Shown in pieces: positions 38,215-47,597 of a stretch of 64,000 bases of DNA. This DNA is from an uncultured Alphaproteobacteria bacterium. Lineage in GTDB: Bacteria; Pseudomonadota; Alphaproteobacteria; Puniceispirillales; Marisalimonadaceae. The stretch spans positions 1 through 64,000 of the forward strand of contig CAKZQZ010000017.1 in the NCBI GenBank assembly GCA_937142855.1, in the 5' to 3' direction. The position numbers and the translations under genes were made by a program. Every line of letters starts with the position of its first letter. Within the stretch, counting starts at the first letter, position 1. The notes under the pieces were generated by a model, which was not told the origin of the DNA, searched no databases, and saw only the letters and a list, made by a program, of their open reading frames with translations.

Positions 38215-39330
38215 CTATTTAGATAATTCCTCTAACTTTCTTATAACTAAATCCATCATTCCTTTTGTTCCTGTCTTCTCTCTACCTGGAGCAAATATAT
38301 CAGGTGTTCTTGGTCCAGCATCTAAAGCCTTGGATACAGCTTCATCGATTAGGTCAGCTTCTTCTTTCATATCAAAAGAATAACGGAGCATCATTGAAAA
38401 ACTTAATAACTCAGCTAATGGGTTTGCCAAACCCTTCCCAGCAATATCTGGAGCTGAACCATGAACAGGTTCATACATTGCAAATCTTTTACCTGTATTT
38501 TTATCAACAGCTCCTAAACTAGCTGACGGGAGCATTCCGAGCGATCCTGTTAACATTGCTGCACAATCGGATAATATATCACCAAACAAATTATCAGTTA
38601 CAATAACATCAAACTGTTTAGGATCTCTGACGAGTTGCATTGCACAGTTATCAGCATACATGTGTGACATCTCTATTTCTTTACCTTCTTTATCAAAAAG
38701 ATTAGTCATTACCTCACGCCACAAAACACCTGACATCATCACATTAGCTTTTTCAACTGATGTTACCTTTCCTTTTCTAGCCCTAGCTAAATCAAATGCA
38801 ACTCTTCCAATTCTTTCTATCTCTGGAGTAGTATATAGATTGGTGTCATAACCTTTTTTGGTATCTTTATTAACTTGCTCTATACCTCTAGGCTCAGCGA
38901 AGTAGATACCACCTGTTAGCTCTCTTACAATTAAGATATCTAAGCCAGAAATTATATTAGGTTTTAATGATGATGCATCAACAAGAGCAGGGAAAACCAT
39001 GGCAGGTCTTAAATTTGCAAACAAGTCCATTTCTTTTCTTAATTTTAATAAACCATTTTCTGGCCTTTTCTCAAACTCAACACCGTCATATTTTGGCCCC
39101 CCAACAGCTCCAAATAATATTGCGTCTGCATTTATAGAATCTGCAAGTGTCTCGTCAGAAAGAGGCGTACCATATTTGTCATAAGAGGCTCCACCAACTA
39201 AACCTTCTTTAATATTAAAAGTAACACTTTTGTTTTTTGCTAACCAGTCAACAACACGAAGAGTTTCCTTAACAACTTCAGGACCCACACCATCTCCTGG
39301 CAAGACCATTAATGTTTTGTTTGATAACAT
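38215..39330 (-). CDS. leuB: 3-isopropylmalate dehydrogenase
   Basis: A 371-residue metal-dependent decarboxylating dehydrogenase of leucine synthesis. LPGDGVGPEVVKE at the start, ILFGAVGGPKYD, the substrate loop RPENGLLKLRKEMDLFANLRP, VEKANVMMSG, and DVIVTDNLFGDILSD with the metal Asp residues, then YEPVHGSAPDIAGKGLANP. Everything is standard. The gene lies 23 bases after leuD. Confidence 0.97.
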   Translation of the reverse strand: MLSNKTLMVLPGDGVGPEVVKETLRVVDWLAKNKSVTFNIKEGLVGGASYDKYGTPLSDETLADSINADAILFGAVGGPKYDGVEFEKRPENGLLKLRKEMDLFANLRPAMVFPALVDASSLKPNIISGLDILIVRELTGGIYFAEPRGIEQVNKDTKKGYDTNLYTTPEIERIGRVAFDLARARKGKVTSVEKANVMMSGVLWREVMTNLFDKEGKEIEMSHMYADNCAMQLVRDPKQFDVIVTDNLFGDILSDCAAMLTGSLGMLPSASLGAVDKNTGKRFAMYEPVHGSAPDIAGKGLANPLAELLSFSMMLRYSFDMKEEADLIDEAVSKALDAGPRTPDIFAPGREKTGTKGMMDLVIRKLEELSK

Positions 39331-39353
39331 GAAATATCCTTAGTTTTTAACTT

Positions 39354-39959
39354 TTATAACCATGGTCTTTGGGATGACATATTTGTCTCAAAAACTTTAA
39401 TTTCTTCGGCTTTTTGCATTGTTAAACCTATATCGTCCAAACCCTCTAAAAGACACTTTTTCCTAAATGGGTCAATTTCAAACTTAATTATTGATCCATT
39501 AGGCCTTCTAATTTCTTGTGACGGGAGGTCTATTTCAAGCTCAGGGTTTTCTCTATCTTTTGCATCAGCCATCAAAGCTTCTCTATCTTCAACTGAAACT
39601 TTTATAGGCAAGAGACCATTTTTAAAAGAATTATTATAGAAAATATCAGCAAAGGAAGTAGAAATAATACACTTAATACCAAAGTCTGACAAAGCCCAAG
39701 GGGCATGCTCACGGCTTGAACCACAGCCAAAATTATCACCTGCGACAATTATATTACTAGATCTGTAAGGATCCTGATTCAGGATAAAGTCTTTTTTTTC
39801 TGAGCCATCATCATTAAATCTCATCTCATCAAAAAGATGCTTGCCGAGGCCTGTTCTTTTGATAGTTTTTAAAAATTGTTTAGGTATTATTTTGTCTGTA
39901 TCTACATTCATAAAATTAAATGGGGCAGCTACACCCTTAAGATTATTAAATTTTTCCAT
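39354..39959 (-). CDS. leuD: 3-isopropylmalate dehydratase small subunit
   Basis: A 201-residue subunit that completes the isopropylmalate isomerase with Leu[31 protein letters not shown] and [22 protein letters not shown] are the swivel-domain motifs that bind substrate. It lies 20 bases after leuC. Confidence 0.97.
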   Translation of the reverse strand: MEKFNNLKGVAAPFNFMNVDTDKIIPKQFLKTIKRTGLGKHLFDEMRFNDDGSEKKDFILNQDPYRSSNIIVAGDNFGCGSSREHAPWALSDFGIKCIISTSFADIFYNNSFKNGLLPIKVSVEDREALMADAKDRENPELEIDLPSQEIRRPNGSIIKFEIDPFRKKCLLEGLDDIGLTMQKAEEIKVFETNMSSQRPWL

Positions 39960-39979
39960 AGCCTATCCTTCTTAAAGAA

Positions 39980-41383
39980 TTAGATTATTTCATTAAAATC
40001 AGTTAATTTTCCTGTTATAGCAGAGGCTGCTGCTATTTCAGGACTTACCAGGTGTGTCCTTCCACCTTTGCCTTGTCTACCCTCAAAATTTCTATTTGAA
40101 GTACTAGCGCACCGTTCCCCAGGCTGCAGTTTGTCTTCGTTCATAGCAAGGCACATTGAACAACCTGGCTCTCTCCACTCAAAGCCTGCTTCTGTAAAGA
40201 TTTCATTTAAACCCTCATCTTCTGCTTGGCTTTTGACAAGGCCAGATCCTGGAACTACCATGGCTCTTATACCATGTTTAATTTTTTTACCTTTAATTAC
40301 TTTTGCAGCAGATCTTAAGTCTTCTATTCTTGAATTAGTACATGAGCCAATAAACACTGTATTGATCTCCACTTCAGATATTTTTTGACCTCCTGTTAAG
40401 CCCATATATTCAAGTGATCTTTCAATTTTTGCTCGCGCATCATCATCTTTTATTTTAGTTGGATCAGGAATAATACCATCAATAGGTACAACATCTTCTG
40501 GACTAGTGCCCCAAGTAACTGTTGGTTTAATTTTGTTAGCATCAATTATAATTTTTTTGTCATAAAATGCACCTTGATCTGAAGGTAATGATTTCCACCA
40601 TTCAACAGCAAGGTCCCAATCTTTGCCTTTGGGTGACATTGGCTTGTCTTGCAAATAGTCAAATGTAATCTGGTCTGGGGCAATCATTCCAGCCCTAGCT
40701 CCTGCTTCAATTGACATATTGCATAGGGTCATTCTACCTTCCATTGAAAGTTTTTTTATAGCTTCTCCTGAATACTCTATAACATGACCAGTTCCACCAG
40801 CGGTTCCAATTTCACCTATAATAGCTAAAATTAAATCTTTAGAAGAAACGCCTGATTGAAGCTGACCATCTACACTAATAAGCATATTTTTTGCGGGTTT
40901 CTGAATCAAAGTTTGTGTTGCCAAAACATGTTCAACTTCAGAAGTTCCAATTCCAAATGCAAGCGCTCCAAATGCACCATGTGTTGCGGTGTGACTATCA
41001 CCACAAACTATAGTCATCCCAGGTTGTGTGAAACCTTGTTCTGGACCTATAACGTGAACGATACCTTGTCTTTTATCCATCATATTAAAATAAGGGATAC
41101 CAAAGTCTTTGACATTTTTGTCTAATGCCTCAACTTGGATTCTAGATTCTTCTTCATCTATACCTCCAGCCCTGTCGGTTGTAGGTACGTTATGATCAGC
41201 AACTGCCAAAGTTCTTTGTGGTGAGTTAACCTTTCTACCAGCCAACCTTAGTCCTTCAAAGGCTTGTGGACTTGTAACTTCGTGAACTAAATGTCTATCA
41301 ATGTATATGAGAGACGCTCCGTCATCTTGAGTGCTTATAAGATGATGATCCCAAATCTTATCAAAAAGAGTTCTAGGCTTCAT
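39980..41383 (-). CDS. leuC: 3-isopropylmalate dehydratase large subunit
   Basis: A 467-residue [4Fe-4S] aconitase-family subunit. [32 protein letters not shown] near 130-161, [14 protein letters not shown] and [11 protein letters not shown] supply the three cluster cysteines. It isomerises 2-isopropylmalate to 3-isopropylmalate. There is a 69-base gap between rplS and leuC, AT-rich, which may hold a weak promoter; I see no leucine leader peptide or attenuator in it. Confidence 0.97.
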   Translation of the reverse strand: MKPRTLFDKIWDHHLISTQDDGASLIYIDRHLVHEVTSPQAFEGLRLAGRKVNSPQRTLAVADHNVPTTDRAGGIDEEESRIQVEALDKNVKDFGIPYFNMMDKRQGIVHVIGPEQGFTQPGMTIVCGDSHTATHGAFGALAFGIGTSEVEHVLATQTLIQKPAKNMLISVDGQLQSGVSSKDLILAIIGEIGTAGGTGHVIEYSGEAIKKLSMEGRMTLCNMSIEAGARAGMIAPDQITFDYLQDKPMSPKGKDWDLAVEWWKSLPSDQGAFYDKKIIIDANKIKPTVTWGTSPEDVVPIDGIIPDPTKIKDDDARAKIERSLEYMGLTGGQKISEVEINTVFIGSCTNSRIEDLRSAAKVIKGKKIKHGIRAMVVPGSGLVKSQAEDEGLNEIFTEAGFEWREPGCSMCLAMNEDKLQPGERCASTSNRNFEGRQGKGGRTHLVSPEIAAASAITGKLTDFNEII

Positions 41384-41452
41384 TCTATTTCTCCATCAAG
41401 TTAGAAATCGATGTGTGTATATAAAATTTATGCTTAAACGAAAAAACTTTAC

Positions 41453-41884
41453 CTAGGAATTAGCTTCTTCTGCTGTTTCTTTGACATCAGATTGCTCAAC
41501 CTTAGGTTTATTGTCTTTTTTTGACACCTGAATTTTTTCAACAATACGAGCTGATTTTCCTCTTCTATCCCTAAGATAGTATAATTTTGCTCTTCTGACT
41601 TTACCTCTTTTTAGAAGTGTAATTCCTGCGATTTTAGGTGAGAAGATAGGAAATATTCTTTCTACGCCTTCACCATAGGAGATTTTCCTAACAGTAAAAC
41701 TTTCATTCAATCCACCACCACTTCGAGCAATACATAAACCTTCAAAAGCCTGAATTCTTTCTTTGTCACCCTCAACAATTTTTACATCAACTTTGATAGT
41801 ATCTCCGGCACCAAATTCTGGGATATTTCTTTCAGAAGATATTTTATCCATCTGATTTTTTTCAATTTTATCTATCACATTCAT
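41453..41884 (-). CDS. rplS: 50S ribosomal protein L19
   Basis: A 143-residue ribosomal protein. [59 protein letters not shown] and the basic [23 protein letters not shown] are the L19 core at the 30S-50S bridge. Residues about 118-143 are an acidic, lysine-containing tail, longer than the E. coli protein and common in alphaproteobacteria. AAAGGG precedes the ATG. Confidence 0.96.
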   Translation of the reverse strand: MNVIDKIEKNQMDKISSERNIPEFGAGDTIKVDVKIVEGDKERIQAFEGLCIARSGGGLNESFTVRKISYGEGVERIFPIFSPKIAGITLLKRGKVRRAKLYYLRDRRGKSARIVEKIQVSKKDNKPKVEQSDVKETAEEANS

Positions 41885-41938
41885 TTTATTACCCTTTCAT
41901 GAAACATACTCATAACAAATTATCATTTTTTTTTCTAG

Positions 41939-42625
41939 TTAAGATTTAATATATTTTGTCCACAGATCTGGTCTTTTTGATTTAGTTATTATTTCTGACA
42001 TCTTTGTTTTCCATAACTTTATTTTTTTGTGGTCTCCTGATAACAAAACCTCTGGAACCTCTAAACCTTTCCAAATTCTTGGTTGTGTGTATAAAGGGTA
42101 CTCCAACAAACCAGTCTCAAAACTTTCATCCAGTAAAGCTTCAGATTTAGCAACTACATTAGGAAGCAAACGGATCACAGAATCCATTATTATTTGTGCC
42201 GCTAATTCACCACCAGATAAGATAAAGTCACCGATACTTACCTCTTCAATTTTGTTATGAACTAGAAACCTTTCATCAACCCCCTCATATCTTCCACAGA
42301 TTAAAACCACACCCTTTTCTTGAGACAATGTTTTAGCCCGTTGGTGATCAAATTTTTTTCCCCTAGGTGACAAGTAAATTCTTGGACCATCATCATTTGA
42401 AACAGACTGTAAAGCCATATCGAGAACGTCTGGCTTTATTACCATTCCATGACCTCCGCCAAAAGGTACATCATCAACTTTACCATTCTTATCATTCGAA
42501 AAATCTCTAATATTCACCTTTTTTAGAGACCACATACCACTTTTTAAAGCTTTCCCTGCTAATGAATAACCCAAAGCACCTGGAAACATTTCTGGAAACA
42601 GTGATAAGACTGTTGCTCTCCACAC
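41939..42625 (-). CDS. trmD: tRNA (guanine-N1)-methyltransferase TrmD
   Basis: A 228-residue SPOUT methyltransferase that makes m1G37 in tRNAs. FPEMFPGALGYSLAGKAL, VDDVPFGGGHGMVIKPDVL, LSPRGKKFDHQRA, the trefoil knot LICGRYEGVDERF and IGDFILSGGELAA, and LLEYPLYTQPRIW are all present, including the catalytic Asp in the loop after SGGELAA. It follows rimM by 14 bases. Confidence 0.96.
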   Translation of the reverse strand: MWRATVLSLFPEMFPGALGYSLAGKALKSGMWSLKKVNIRDFSNDKNGKVDDVPFGGGHGMVIKPDVLDMALQSVSNDDGPRIYLSPRGKKFDHQRAKTLSQEKGVVLICGRYEGVDERFLVHNKIEEVSIGDFILSGGELAAQIIMDSVIRLLPNVVAKSEALLDESFETGLLEYPLYTQPRIWKGLEVPEVLLSGDHKKIKLWKTKMSEIITKSKRPDLWTKYIKS

Positions 42626-42639
42626 AAGAAATACCTTTC

Positions 42640-43149
42640 TTAACTTTCAATAAAACCTGGATCAATATTTAAAATAACTTCTTTATCTTTATAATTTATA
42701 TCCTTCAAAAAAGGTTTTCCTATCGGCAAATAAAATCTTTTTTTATTTTTTTCTACTTCGACTAACAGTCCACCACCAAAATCGTTGAAAGAAGTAACAA
42801 AACCTAAATTATGCCTTTCAAGGTTATAAACTTGAAAGTCTAACAAATCTCTTTGGTAAAACTCATCATCTTTAAGTAATGGTAAGTTATCTCTTCTAAC
42901 GTAAAGGATTAAGTTTTTAAACTTTTCAGCCTCATTTCTTGTTTTAATGTCTTCAACGATACAAATAAGATTTTGTTTAATCTTTCTAACCAATTTTAAT
43001 TTAATTGGTTTAGTTTGGTTACCTAAAAAAAATTCTTCATAAACAAAGAGGTTTTCCGGTATCTCTGTGAAACTTTTTACCTTGACCTCACCCTTAATGC
43101 CGTGAGGACCAATAAATAAACCAATTTCTACAAAACCCTGCCTGTCCAA
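42640..43149 (-). CDS. rimM: Ribosome maturation factor RimM
   Basis: A 169-residue 16S maturation factor that binds S19. The N-terminal domain starts with VEIGLFIGPHGIKGEVKVKSFTEIPENLF, and the C-terminal PRC barrel ends in VEKNKKRFYLPIGKPFLKDINYKDKEVILNID. Its ATG is 5 bases after the rpsP stop. It is a normal member of the rpsP-rimM-trmD-rplS operon. Confidence 0.94.
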   Translation of the reverse strand: MDRQGFVEIGLFIGPHGIKGEVKVKSFTEIPENLFVYEEFFLGNQTKPIKLKLVRKIKQNLICIVEDIKTRNEAEKFKNLILYVRRDNLPLLKDDEFYQRDLLDFQVYNLERHNLGFVTSFNDFGGGLLVEVEKNKKRFYLPIGKPFLKDINYKDKEVILNIDPGFIES

Positions 43150-43154
43150 TTGAT

Positions 43155-43670
43155 TTATTCTTTTTTACCCTCTTCTGCTGGAGCTTCTGCTGCTGGAGCC
43201 TCTTCTGCTGGAACTTCTGCTACTGGAGCTTCTGCTGCTGGAGCCTCTTCTGCTGGAGCTTCTGCTACTGGAGCTTCTGCTGCTGGAGCCTCTTCTGCTG
43301 GAGCTTCTGCTGCTGGAGTCTCTGCTGCAGCTGCTAATTTTTCTGCAGCTTCTGCTTCTCGCTCTTGTCTTTTCTTACCTGGTGCGCTTTTAATTGGTTG
43401 CTCTCTAATTACAGGTGCTTTAACCAAGCCATCAGAAGAAAGCATTTTTGCAACCCTAAGAGTGGGCTGTGCGCCTTTTGAAATCCAATATTTAGCTCTT
43501 TCTACGTTTAATACCATTCTCTCAGCATGATCTTTTGCAACCATTGGATTATAAGAACCTAACCTTTCAATAAATTTTCCATCACGAGGTGATAAAGCCT
43601 CTGCAACTACTATTTTATAAAAAGGTCTCTTTTTAGATCCACCTCTGGATAATCTTATTTTTAGCGCCAT
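43155..43670 (-). CDS. rpsP: 30S ribosomal protein S16 with a long Ala/Glu/Pro repeat tail
   Basis: The first 80-90 residues are S16 ([42 protein letters not shown], then [21 protein letters not shown]). The total is 171 residues, about twice the E. coli length. Residues about 108-171 form an acidic, disordered-looking tail built from repeated [10 protein letters not shown]-type units, encoded by the 45-bp tandem repeat at 43171-43320 and ending in a short lysine tip. Alanine-rich S16 tails occur in other alphaproteobacteria, but this one is strikingly regular. It follows ffh by 25 bases. Confidence 0.95.
   Translation of the reverse strand: MALKIRLSRGGSKKRPFYKIVVAEALSPRDGKFIERLGSYNPMVAKDHAERMVLNVERAKYWISKGAQPTLRVAKMLSSDGLVKAPVIREQPIKSAPGKKRQEREAEAAEKLAAAAETPAAEAPAEEAPAAEAPVAEAPAEEAPAAEAPVAEVPAEEAPAAEAPAEEGKKE
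43171..43320. repeat. 45-bp tandem repeat inside rpsP
   Basis: A 150-base tract made of two full 45-base units (43201-43245 and 43246-43290), which differ by one base, flanked by 30-base partial units at 43171-43200 and 43291-43320. Each unit encodes 15 residues of the S16 tail ([15 protein letters not shown]-type). Unit length is a multiple of three, so copy-number changes would stay in frame. The opposite strand also reads open here, but that is a by-product of the repeat. Confidence 0.9.
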
Positions 43671-43695
43671 TTTTTTTCCTTATTTTAAATTAAAT

Positions 43696-45216
43696 TTATC
43701 TTCTTTTTTTGGATGGTTTCCCACCTAAACCAGGAAGCCCCATACCCCCAAATCTATTTGCCATATTTCCTAGGTTTGGCATATTTCCTCCCATCATTTT
43801 TTGGAGTTCAGCTATTTTACTTGGATCCAAAGCTGAGTTCTGTCCTTCACCAGGGTTTGGCATGCCACCACCTAGTGAGGACATCATATTTTTCAAACCA
43901 CCCAGGCCGCCCATCTTACCCATTTTTTTCATCATTCGGGCCATATCCTGTTGCTGTTTTACCAGTCTATTTACATCCGAAACAGCAGTCCCTGATCCAG
44001 CTGCAATTCTTTTTCTTCTCGATGCGTTTAGCAAAGCAACATTTACCCTTTCTTTTTTTGTCATTGAATAAATTATTGCTTCTTGTTTGGAAATAGCTTT
44101 GTCATTAAAATTATTTGCCGCCATTTGTTTTTGGAGTTTTCCGATACCTGGAAGCATTGACATTATACCACCTAAGCCACCCATTTTTTTAAGTTGTCCA
44201 ATTTGTTTCAACATATCATTCATATCAAAGCTACCCTGAGACATTCTTTTCATCATGTGGGCTGCATCTTCTTCAGCAATTGTCTCAGCAGCTTTTTCAA
44301 CTAGAGATACAACGTCTCCCATGTCGAGAATTCTACCTGCCGCTCGATCTGGATGGAAAGGCTCTAGTCCGTCTAGTTTTTCAGAAACACCAACAAATTT
44401 TATGGGGCAACCAGTAACAGATCTCATTGAGAGCGCCGCACCACCTCTAGCGTCGCCATCAGACCTTGTAAGAACCACTCCTGAAATTTTTATTAACTCT
44501 GAGAAAGATTTAGCCGTTTGGACTGCATCCTGACCTGTCATAGCATCGGCTACTAGCAATGTTTCAGAAGGTTTTGATATTTTGAAGACCTCTTTTGCTT
44601 CAGACATCATCGCGGTATCTAAGGTAGTTCTTCCTGCAGTATCAAGTATCAAAACATCAATTGCCTGAACTTTTGAAGCGGCCATAGCTCTTTTAGCAAT
44701 TTGTTCTGGACTTTCGCCATCTATTTCCGGCAGAACTGAAACTTCAGCTTGCTCACCAAGAATTCTAAGTTGCTCTCTTGCTGCAGGCCTGTAAATATCT
44801 AATGAGGCTAACATCACTTTTTTTCTTTTTTTATTTTTTAAGTGAAGTGCTAGCTTACCTGCTGTCGTCGTTTTACCAGACCCTTGCAAACCAACTAGTA
44901 AGATTATCGCAGGTGGAGTGTGGTCTATCAAGAGCTCTGCTTCATTAGAACCAAGAACCTCAATTAACACGTCATTAACTATTTTAATAACTTGTTGACC
45001 AGGTGTAACTGACCTTAGTACTTCTTCACCTACAGCTCTTACTCTAACTTTATCAATAAATTCTTTTACTACAGACAAAGCCACGTCAGCTTCTAATAAA
45101 GCAGACCTGACTTCCCTTAAGGCTTCATCTACATCCTTTTCTGATAAGGCTCCTCGTTTTGTTAAGCCTTTAAAAACATTACCAAGTTTATCAGTTAAAT
45201 TCTCAAACATATTCAA
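43696..45216 (-). CDS. ffh: Signal recognition particle protein Ffh
   Basis: A 506-residue SRP GTPase. The G domain has GLQGSGKTTTAGKLALHL (G1), DIYRPAAREQL, DTAGRTTLD (G3) and TRSDGDARGGAAL (G4), in the usual order. The C-terminal M domain (about 325-506) is rich in Met and Gly, with MMKRMSQGSFDMNDMLKQI and the GM-rich tail that ends KPSKKRR. It binds 4.5S RNA and signal sequences and docks on FtsY. A 126-base leader with a GC-rich hairpin separates it from ftsY. Confidence 0.97.
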   Translation of the reverse strand: MNMFENLTDKLGNVFKGLTKRGALSEKDVDEALREVRSALLEADVALSVVKEFIDKVRVRAVGEEVLRSVTPGQQVIKIVNDVLIEVLGSNEAELLIDHTPPAIILLVGLQGSGKTTTAGKLALHLKNKKRKKVMLASLDIYRPAAREQLRILGEQAEVSVLPEIDGESPEQIAKRAMAASKVQAIDVLILDTAGRTTLDTAMMSEAKEVFKISKPSETLLVADAMTGQDAVQTAKSFSELIKISGVVLTRSDGDARGGAALSMRSVTGCPIKFVGVSEKLDGLEPFHPDRAAGRILDMGDVVSLVEKAAETIAEEDAAHMMKRMSQGSFDMNDMLKQIGQLKKMGGLGGIMSMLPGIGKLQKQMAANNFNDKAISKQEAIIYSMTKKERVNVALLNASRRKRIAAGSGTAVSDVNRLVKQQQDMARMMKKMGKMGGLGGLKNMMSSLGGGMPNPGEGQNSALDPSKIAELQKMMGGNMPNLGNMANRFGGMGLPGLGGKPSKKRR

Positions 45217-45242
45217 ACCTAATCTTAAACCAAACCAAAAAT

Positions 45243-45273
45243 GCGCCCGTGCTTGAAACTCAAGGACGCGCGC
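45243..45273 (-). promoter_or_regulatory. GC-rich imperfect hairpin in the ftsY-ffh gap
   Basis: On the minus strand the 31-base element folds as GCGC / G / CGT / C / CTTGA, a GTT loop, then the matching TCAAG / C / ACG / G / GCGC. That gives twelve base pairs in three blocks, interrupted by one G-G and one C-C mismatch. It is the only strongly GC-rich intergenic stretch outside the tRNA. ATTTTTGG follows, so it could be a weak terminator for ftsY, or a leader structure of the ffh mRNA. It starts 27 bases before the ffh ATG. Confidence 0.65.
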
Positions 45274-45304
45274 TAAAATTTATACCTTTTTAAATATTGT
45301 GAAG

Positions 45305-45333
45305 TGTCTATATAAAATTAGAGTGTAAGTCAA
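45305..45333 (-). promoter_or_regulatory. Possible promoter of the ffh-rpsP-rimM-trmD-rplS operon
   Basis: TTGACT (45328-45333, minus strand) lies 10 bases after the ftsY stop. Candidate -10 boxes are TATAGA after 15 bases (45307-45312) or TAGACA after 17 bases (45305-45310). The -35 element is good, the -10 is not. If real, the transcript would include the GC-rich hairpin in its leader. Confidence 0.4.
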
Positions 45334-45342
45334 GTTAAAGTC

Positions 45343-46278
45343 TTAATCATCTAGTCCCACAAGAGCTTTGGAAAAGGATACCGCTTCAAAAGACTGCAGA
45401 TCATCAAGTCCTTCTCCAACTCCGACTGCATGTATGGGAATTTTAAACTTTTCAGCAAGTGAAACTACAACACCGCCTTTCGCACTTCCATCCAACTTAG
45501 TAATTATCATACCAGTTAAGCCGATAGCCTCATCAAAACTTTTTAGCTGTGAGTGGGCATTTTGTCCAACTGTACCGTCTAATACAACAACCTTTTGGTG
45601 AGGGGCATTTGGATCTAATTTAGACAGCACTCTGCATGTTTTAGTTAACTCTTCCATAAGATCTTTTTTATTTTGCAATCTTCCAGCAGTATCAATAATA
45701 ACGATGTCAACACCCTTGTCTTTTGCTAGTTGAAAAGCTTTATAGGCAACTGCAGCAGAGTCACCCCCATCTGTCCCAAAAACAACCTCGGCTCCCACTC
45801 TATTGCCCCAGGTTTTTAATTGTTCAACCGCTGCTGCTCTGAAAGTATCAGAAGCAGCTAAAATAACTGATTTATTTTGCAGTCTAAATTGTTCTGCAAT
45901 CTTACCAGCTGTGGTTGTCTTTCCTGAGCCATTTACTCCTGCTAAAAATAAAACATGAGGGCTAGACGAAATATCTTCGTAAAGATTTTTTTCACAAGGA
46001 ATAAGAATTTGTTCAATTTCAGAAGCCAACGTTGTAGAGATATCTAATTGATTGATTTCTTTTTTATCTTTTATTTCAAATTTTTGATCTTTAATTTTCT
46101 TGGTAATTCTGGCAGCAACTTCTATACCGAGATCAGCCAATATTAGCTGTTCCTCAATATTATCTAAAGTTTCCTGATCTACTGTTTTTTTACCAGTTAT
46201 TGAAGCAATCGCACCTTCAACTTTTGATGCAGACTTACTTAGTCCTGACTTTAATTTTTTAAACCAATTTAATGCCAT
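45343..46278 (-). CDS. ftsY: Signal recognition particle receptor FtsY
   Basis: A 311-residue SRP-receptor GTPase. GVNGSGKTTTAGKIAEQF (G1), DTFRAAAVEQL, DTAGRLQNKKDLM (G3) and TKLDGSAKGGVVVSL (G4) are present. The acidic A domain found before the N domain in E. coli is absent; the protein opens at once with NWFKKLKSGLSKSASKVEGAI, an amphipathic helix likely used for membrane contact. Short FtsY proteins are usual in alphaproteobacteria. It follows mtaB by 26 bases. Confidence 0.96.
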   Translation of the reverse strand: MALNWFKKLKSGLSKSASKVEGAIASITGKKTVDQETLDNIEEQLILADLGIEVAARITKKIKDQKFEIKDKKEINQLDISTTLASEIEQILIPCEKNLYEDISSSPHVLFLAGVNGSGKTTTAGKIAEQFRLQNKSVILAASDTFRAAAVEQLKTWGNRVGAEVVFGTDGGDSAAVAYKAFQLAKDKGVDIVIIDTAGRLQNKKDLMEELTKTCRVLSKLDPNAPHQKVVVLDGTVGQNAHSQLKSFDEAIGLTGMIITKLDGSAKGGVVVSLAEKFKIPIHAVGVGEGLDDLQSFEAVSFSKALVGLDD

Positions 46279-46304
46279 AAATTCTTACTCTCATTTTAGC
46301 TGAT

Positions 46305-47594
46305 TTAGTTTTTAATAGTCCCAATAAGATGATCTGAGTTAACATCTAATATCTGAGTTGAAACTATCTCACTTGTTTGAATAGTTTCTTGCAATTTTAT
46401 TTTAGCAAAATTTGCTGAATGCCCTGTAGAATTTTTTTCTACTAATACGTTCTGCATAGTGCCAATTTGGGATTTTAAAAAATGTCTATGTTGTTTTTCT
46501 GCAAGGTTTCTTAATTCTTTAGCGCGATATCTTATATCTTTTTTTAATACTTTCGGCATTTTCGATGCAGCCGTATTTTCTCTATCAGAATAAGGAAAAA
46601 CGTGTACATATGTGATTTCAGCTTCTTTAATTAACTTTAAACTTTGTTGGTGAGCAGCTTCGTCCTCTGTAGGGAACCCAGCAATAAAATCACCTCCAAA
46701 AACAACATCACTTCGTCTACGCCGAGCCTCTAAAACAAAATTCATCACATCTCTATATAAGTGCCTTCTTTTCATTCTTTTTAATATAAGGTCATCACCA
46801 TGTTGAATTGATAAATGCAGATGTGGCATTAACCTTTTTTCGTTCTCCAATGCATCCATTAATTCATAATCAACTTCAGCAGGGTCAATTGAGGATAATC
46901 TCAATCTTGGTAAATCCGGTATGTTTTTTAAAATCTTCTTTACTAACAAGCCTAAACTTGGCTTTCCAAATATATCATTTCCCCAAGAGGTTAAATCCAC
47001 CCCTGTAAGAACCACTTCTTTAACACCATTTTTTAAGAGAGAGTTAATTGAATTTATTATGCTTTGGGTAGAAACTGACCTACTGGGGCCTCTTCCAAAA
47101 GGGATTATACAAAACGTACACCTATGATCACATCCATTTTGAACTTGGACAAAACCTCGGGTATGTTTATTGAAAGTTTCAACAATATGATTGGCAGTAC
47201 TCTTTGTTTCCATTATGTCTTCTACAAAAATATTATTTTTATCAACAAGATCACTATAAGGACTGAAATTTTTCCAAAACGTTGACTCTAATTTCTCTTT
47301 GTTTCCTACAACAAAGCTTACCTCAGGCATTGAATTCCATTTTTTAGGATCAACTTGAGCGGCACAACCAGTAACTAAAATTTTGGCGTCTGGTCTCTTT
47401 TTTTTTGCTGATCTAATCGCTTGTCTAGCCTGACGTTCTGCCTCACTAGTCACAGCGCATGTATTAAAAATAATTAAATCACTGTGACCATTTTTGCTTG
47501 CATGATCAGAGATAACCTGGCTCTCCCAAATATTTAACCTACAGCCAAAGGTTTTTATATCTGGAATAGAGTTCTTTTGTTTATGAGATGTCAC
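46305..47594 (-). CDS. mtaB: tRNA (N6-threonylcarbamoyladenosine37-C2)-methylthiotransferase MtaB
   Basis: A 429-residue radical-SAM methylthiotransferase that makes ms2t6A37 in tRNAs reading ANN codons. The N-terminal UPF0004 domain has KTFGCRLNIWES, FNTCAVTSEAERQARQAIR and LVTGCAAQ (second-cluster cysteines). The radical SAM motif is NGCDHRCTFCIIPFGRGPSRS (C-x3-C-x2-C). A C-terminal TRAM-like segment is short. The NTCAVT and HRCTFC forms are those of MtaB, not MiaB or RimO. It lies 3 bases after dapF. Confidence 0.93.
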   Translation of the reverse strand: MTSHKQKNSIPDIKTFGCRLNIWESQVISDHASKNGHSDLIIFNTCAVTSEAERQARQAIRSAKKKRPDAKILVTGCAAQVDPKKWNSMPEVSFVVGNKEKLESTFWKNFSPYSDLVDKNNIFVEDIMETKSTANHIVETFNKHTRGFVQVQNGCDHRCTFCIIPFGRGPSRSVSTQSIINSINSLLKNGVKEVVLTGVDLTSWGNDIFGKPSLGLLVKKILKNIPDLPRLRLSSIDPAEVDYELMDALENEKRLMPHLHLSIQHGDDLILKRMKRRHLYRDVMNFVLEARRRRSDVVFGGDFIAGFPTEDEAAHQQSLKLIKEAEITYVHVFPYSDRENTAASKMPKVLKKDIRYRAKELRNLAEKQHRHFLKSQIGTMQNVLVEKNSTGHSANFAKIKLQETIQTSEIVSTQILDVNSDHLIGTIKN

Positions 47595-47597
47595 TTA

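Noticed and set aside
41384-41452. Leucine leader or attenuator before leuC
   Set aside because: No short Leu-rich peptide and no paired terminator stems could be found in the 69-base gap.
43150-43530. Plus-strand frame with Ser/Ala/Gly repeats opposite rpsP
   Set aside because: It is the reverse reading of the rpsP tandem repeat; the minus strand encodes true S16 and the plus frame has no homology or ribosome-binding site.
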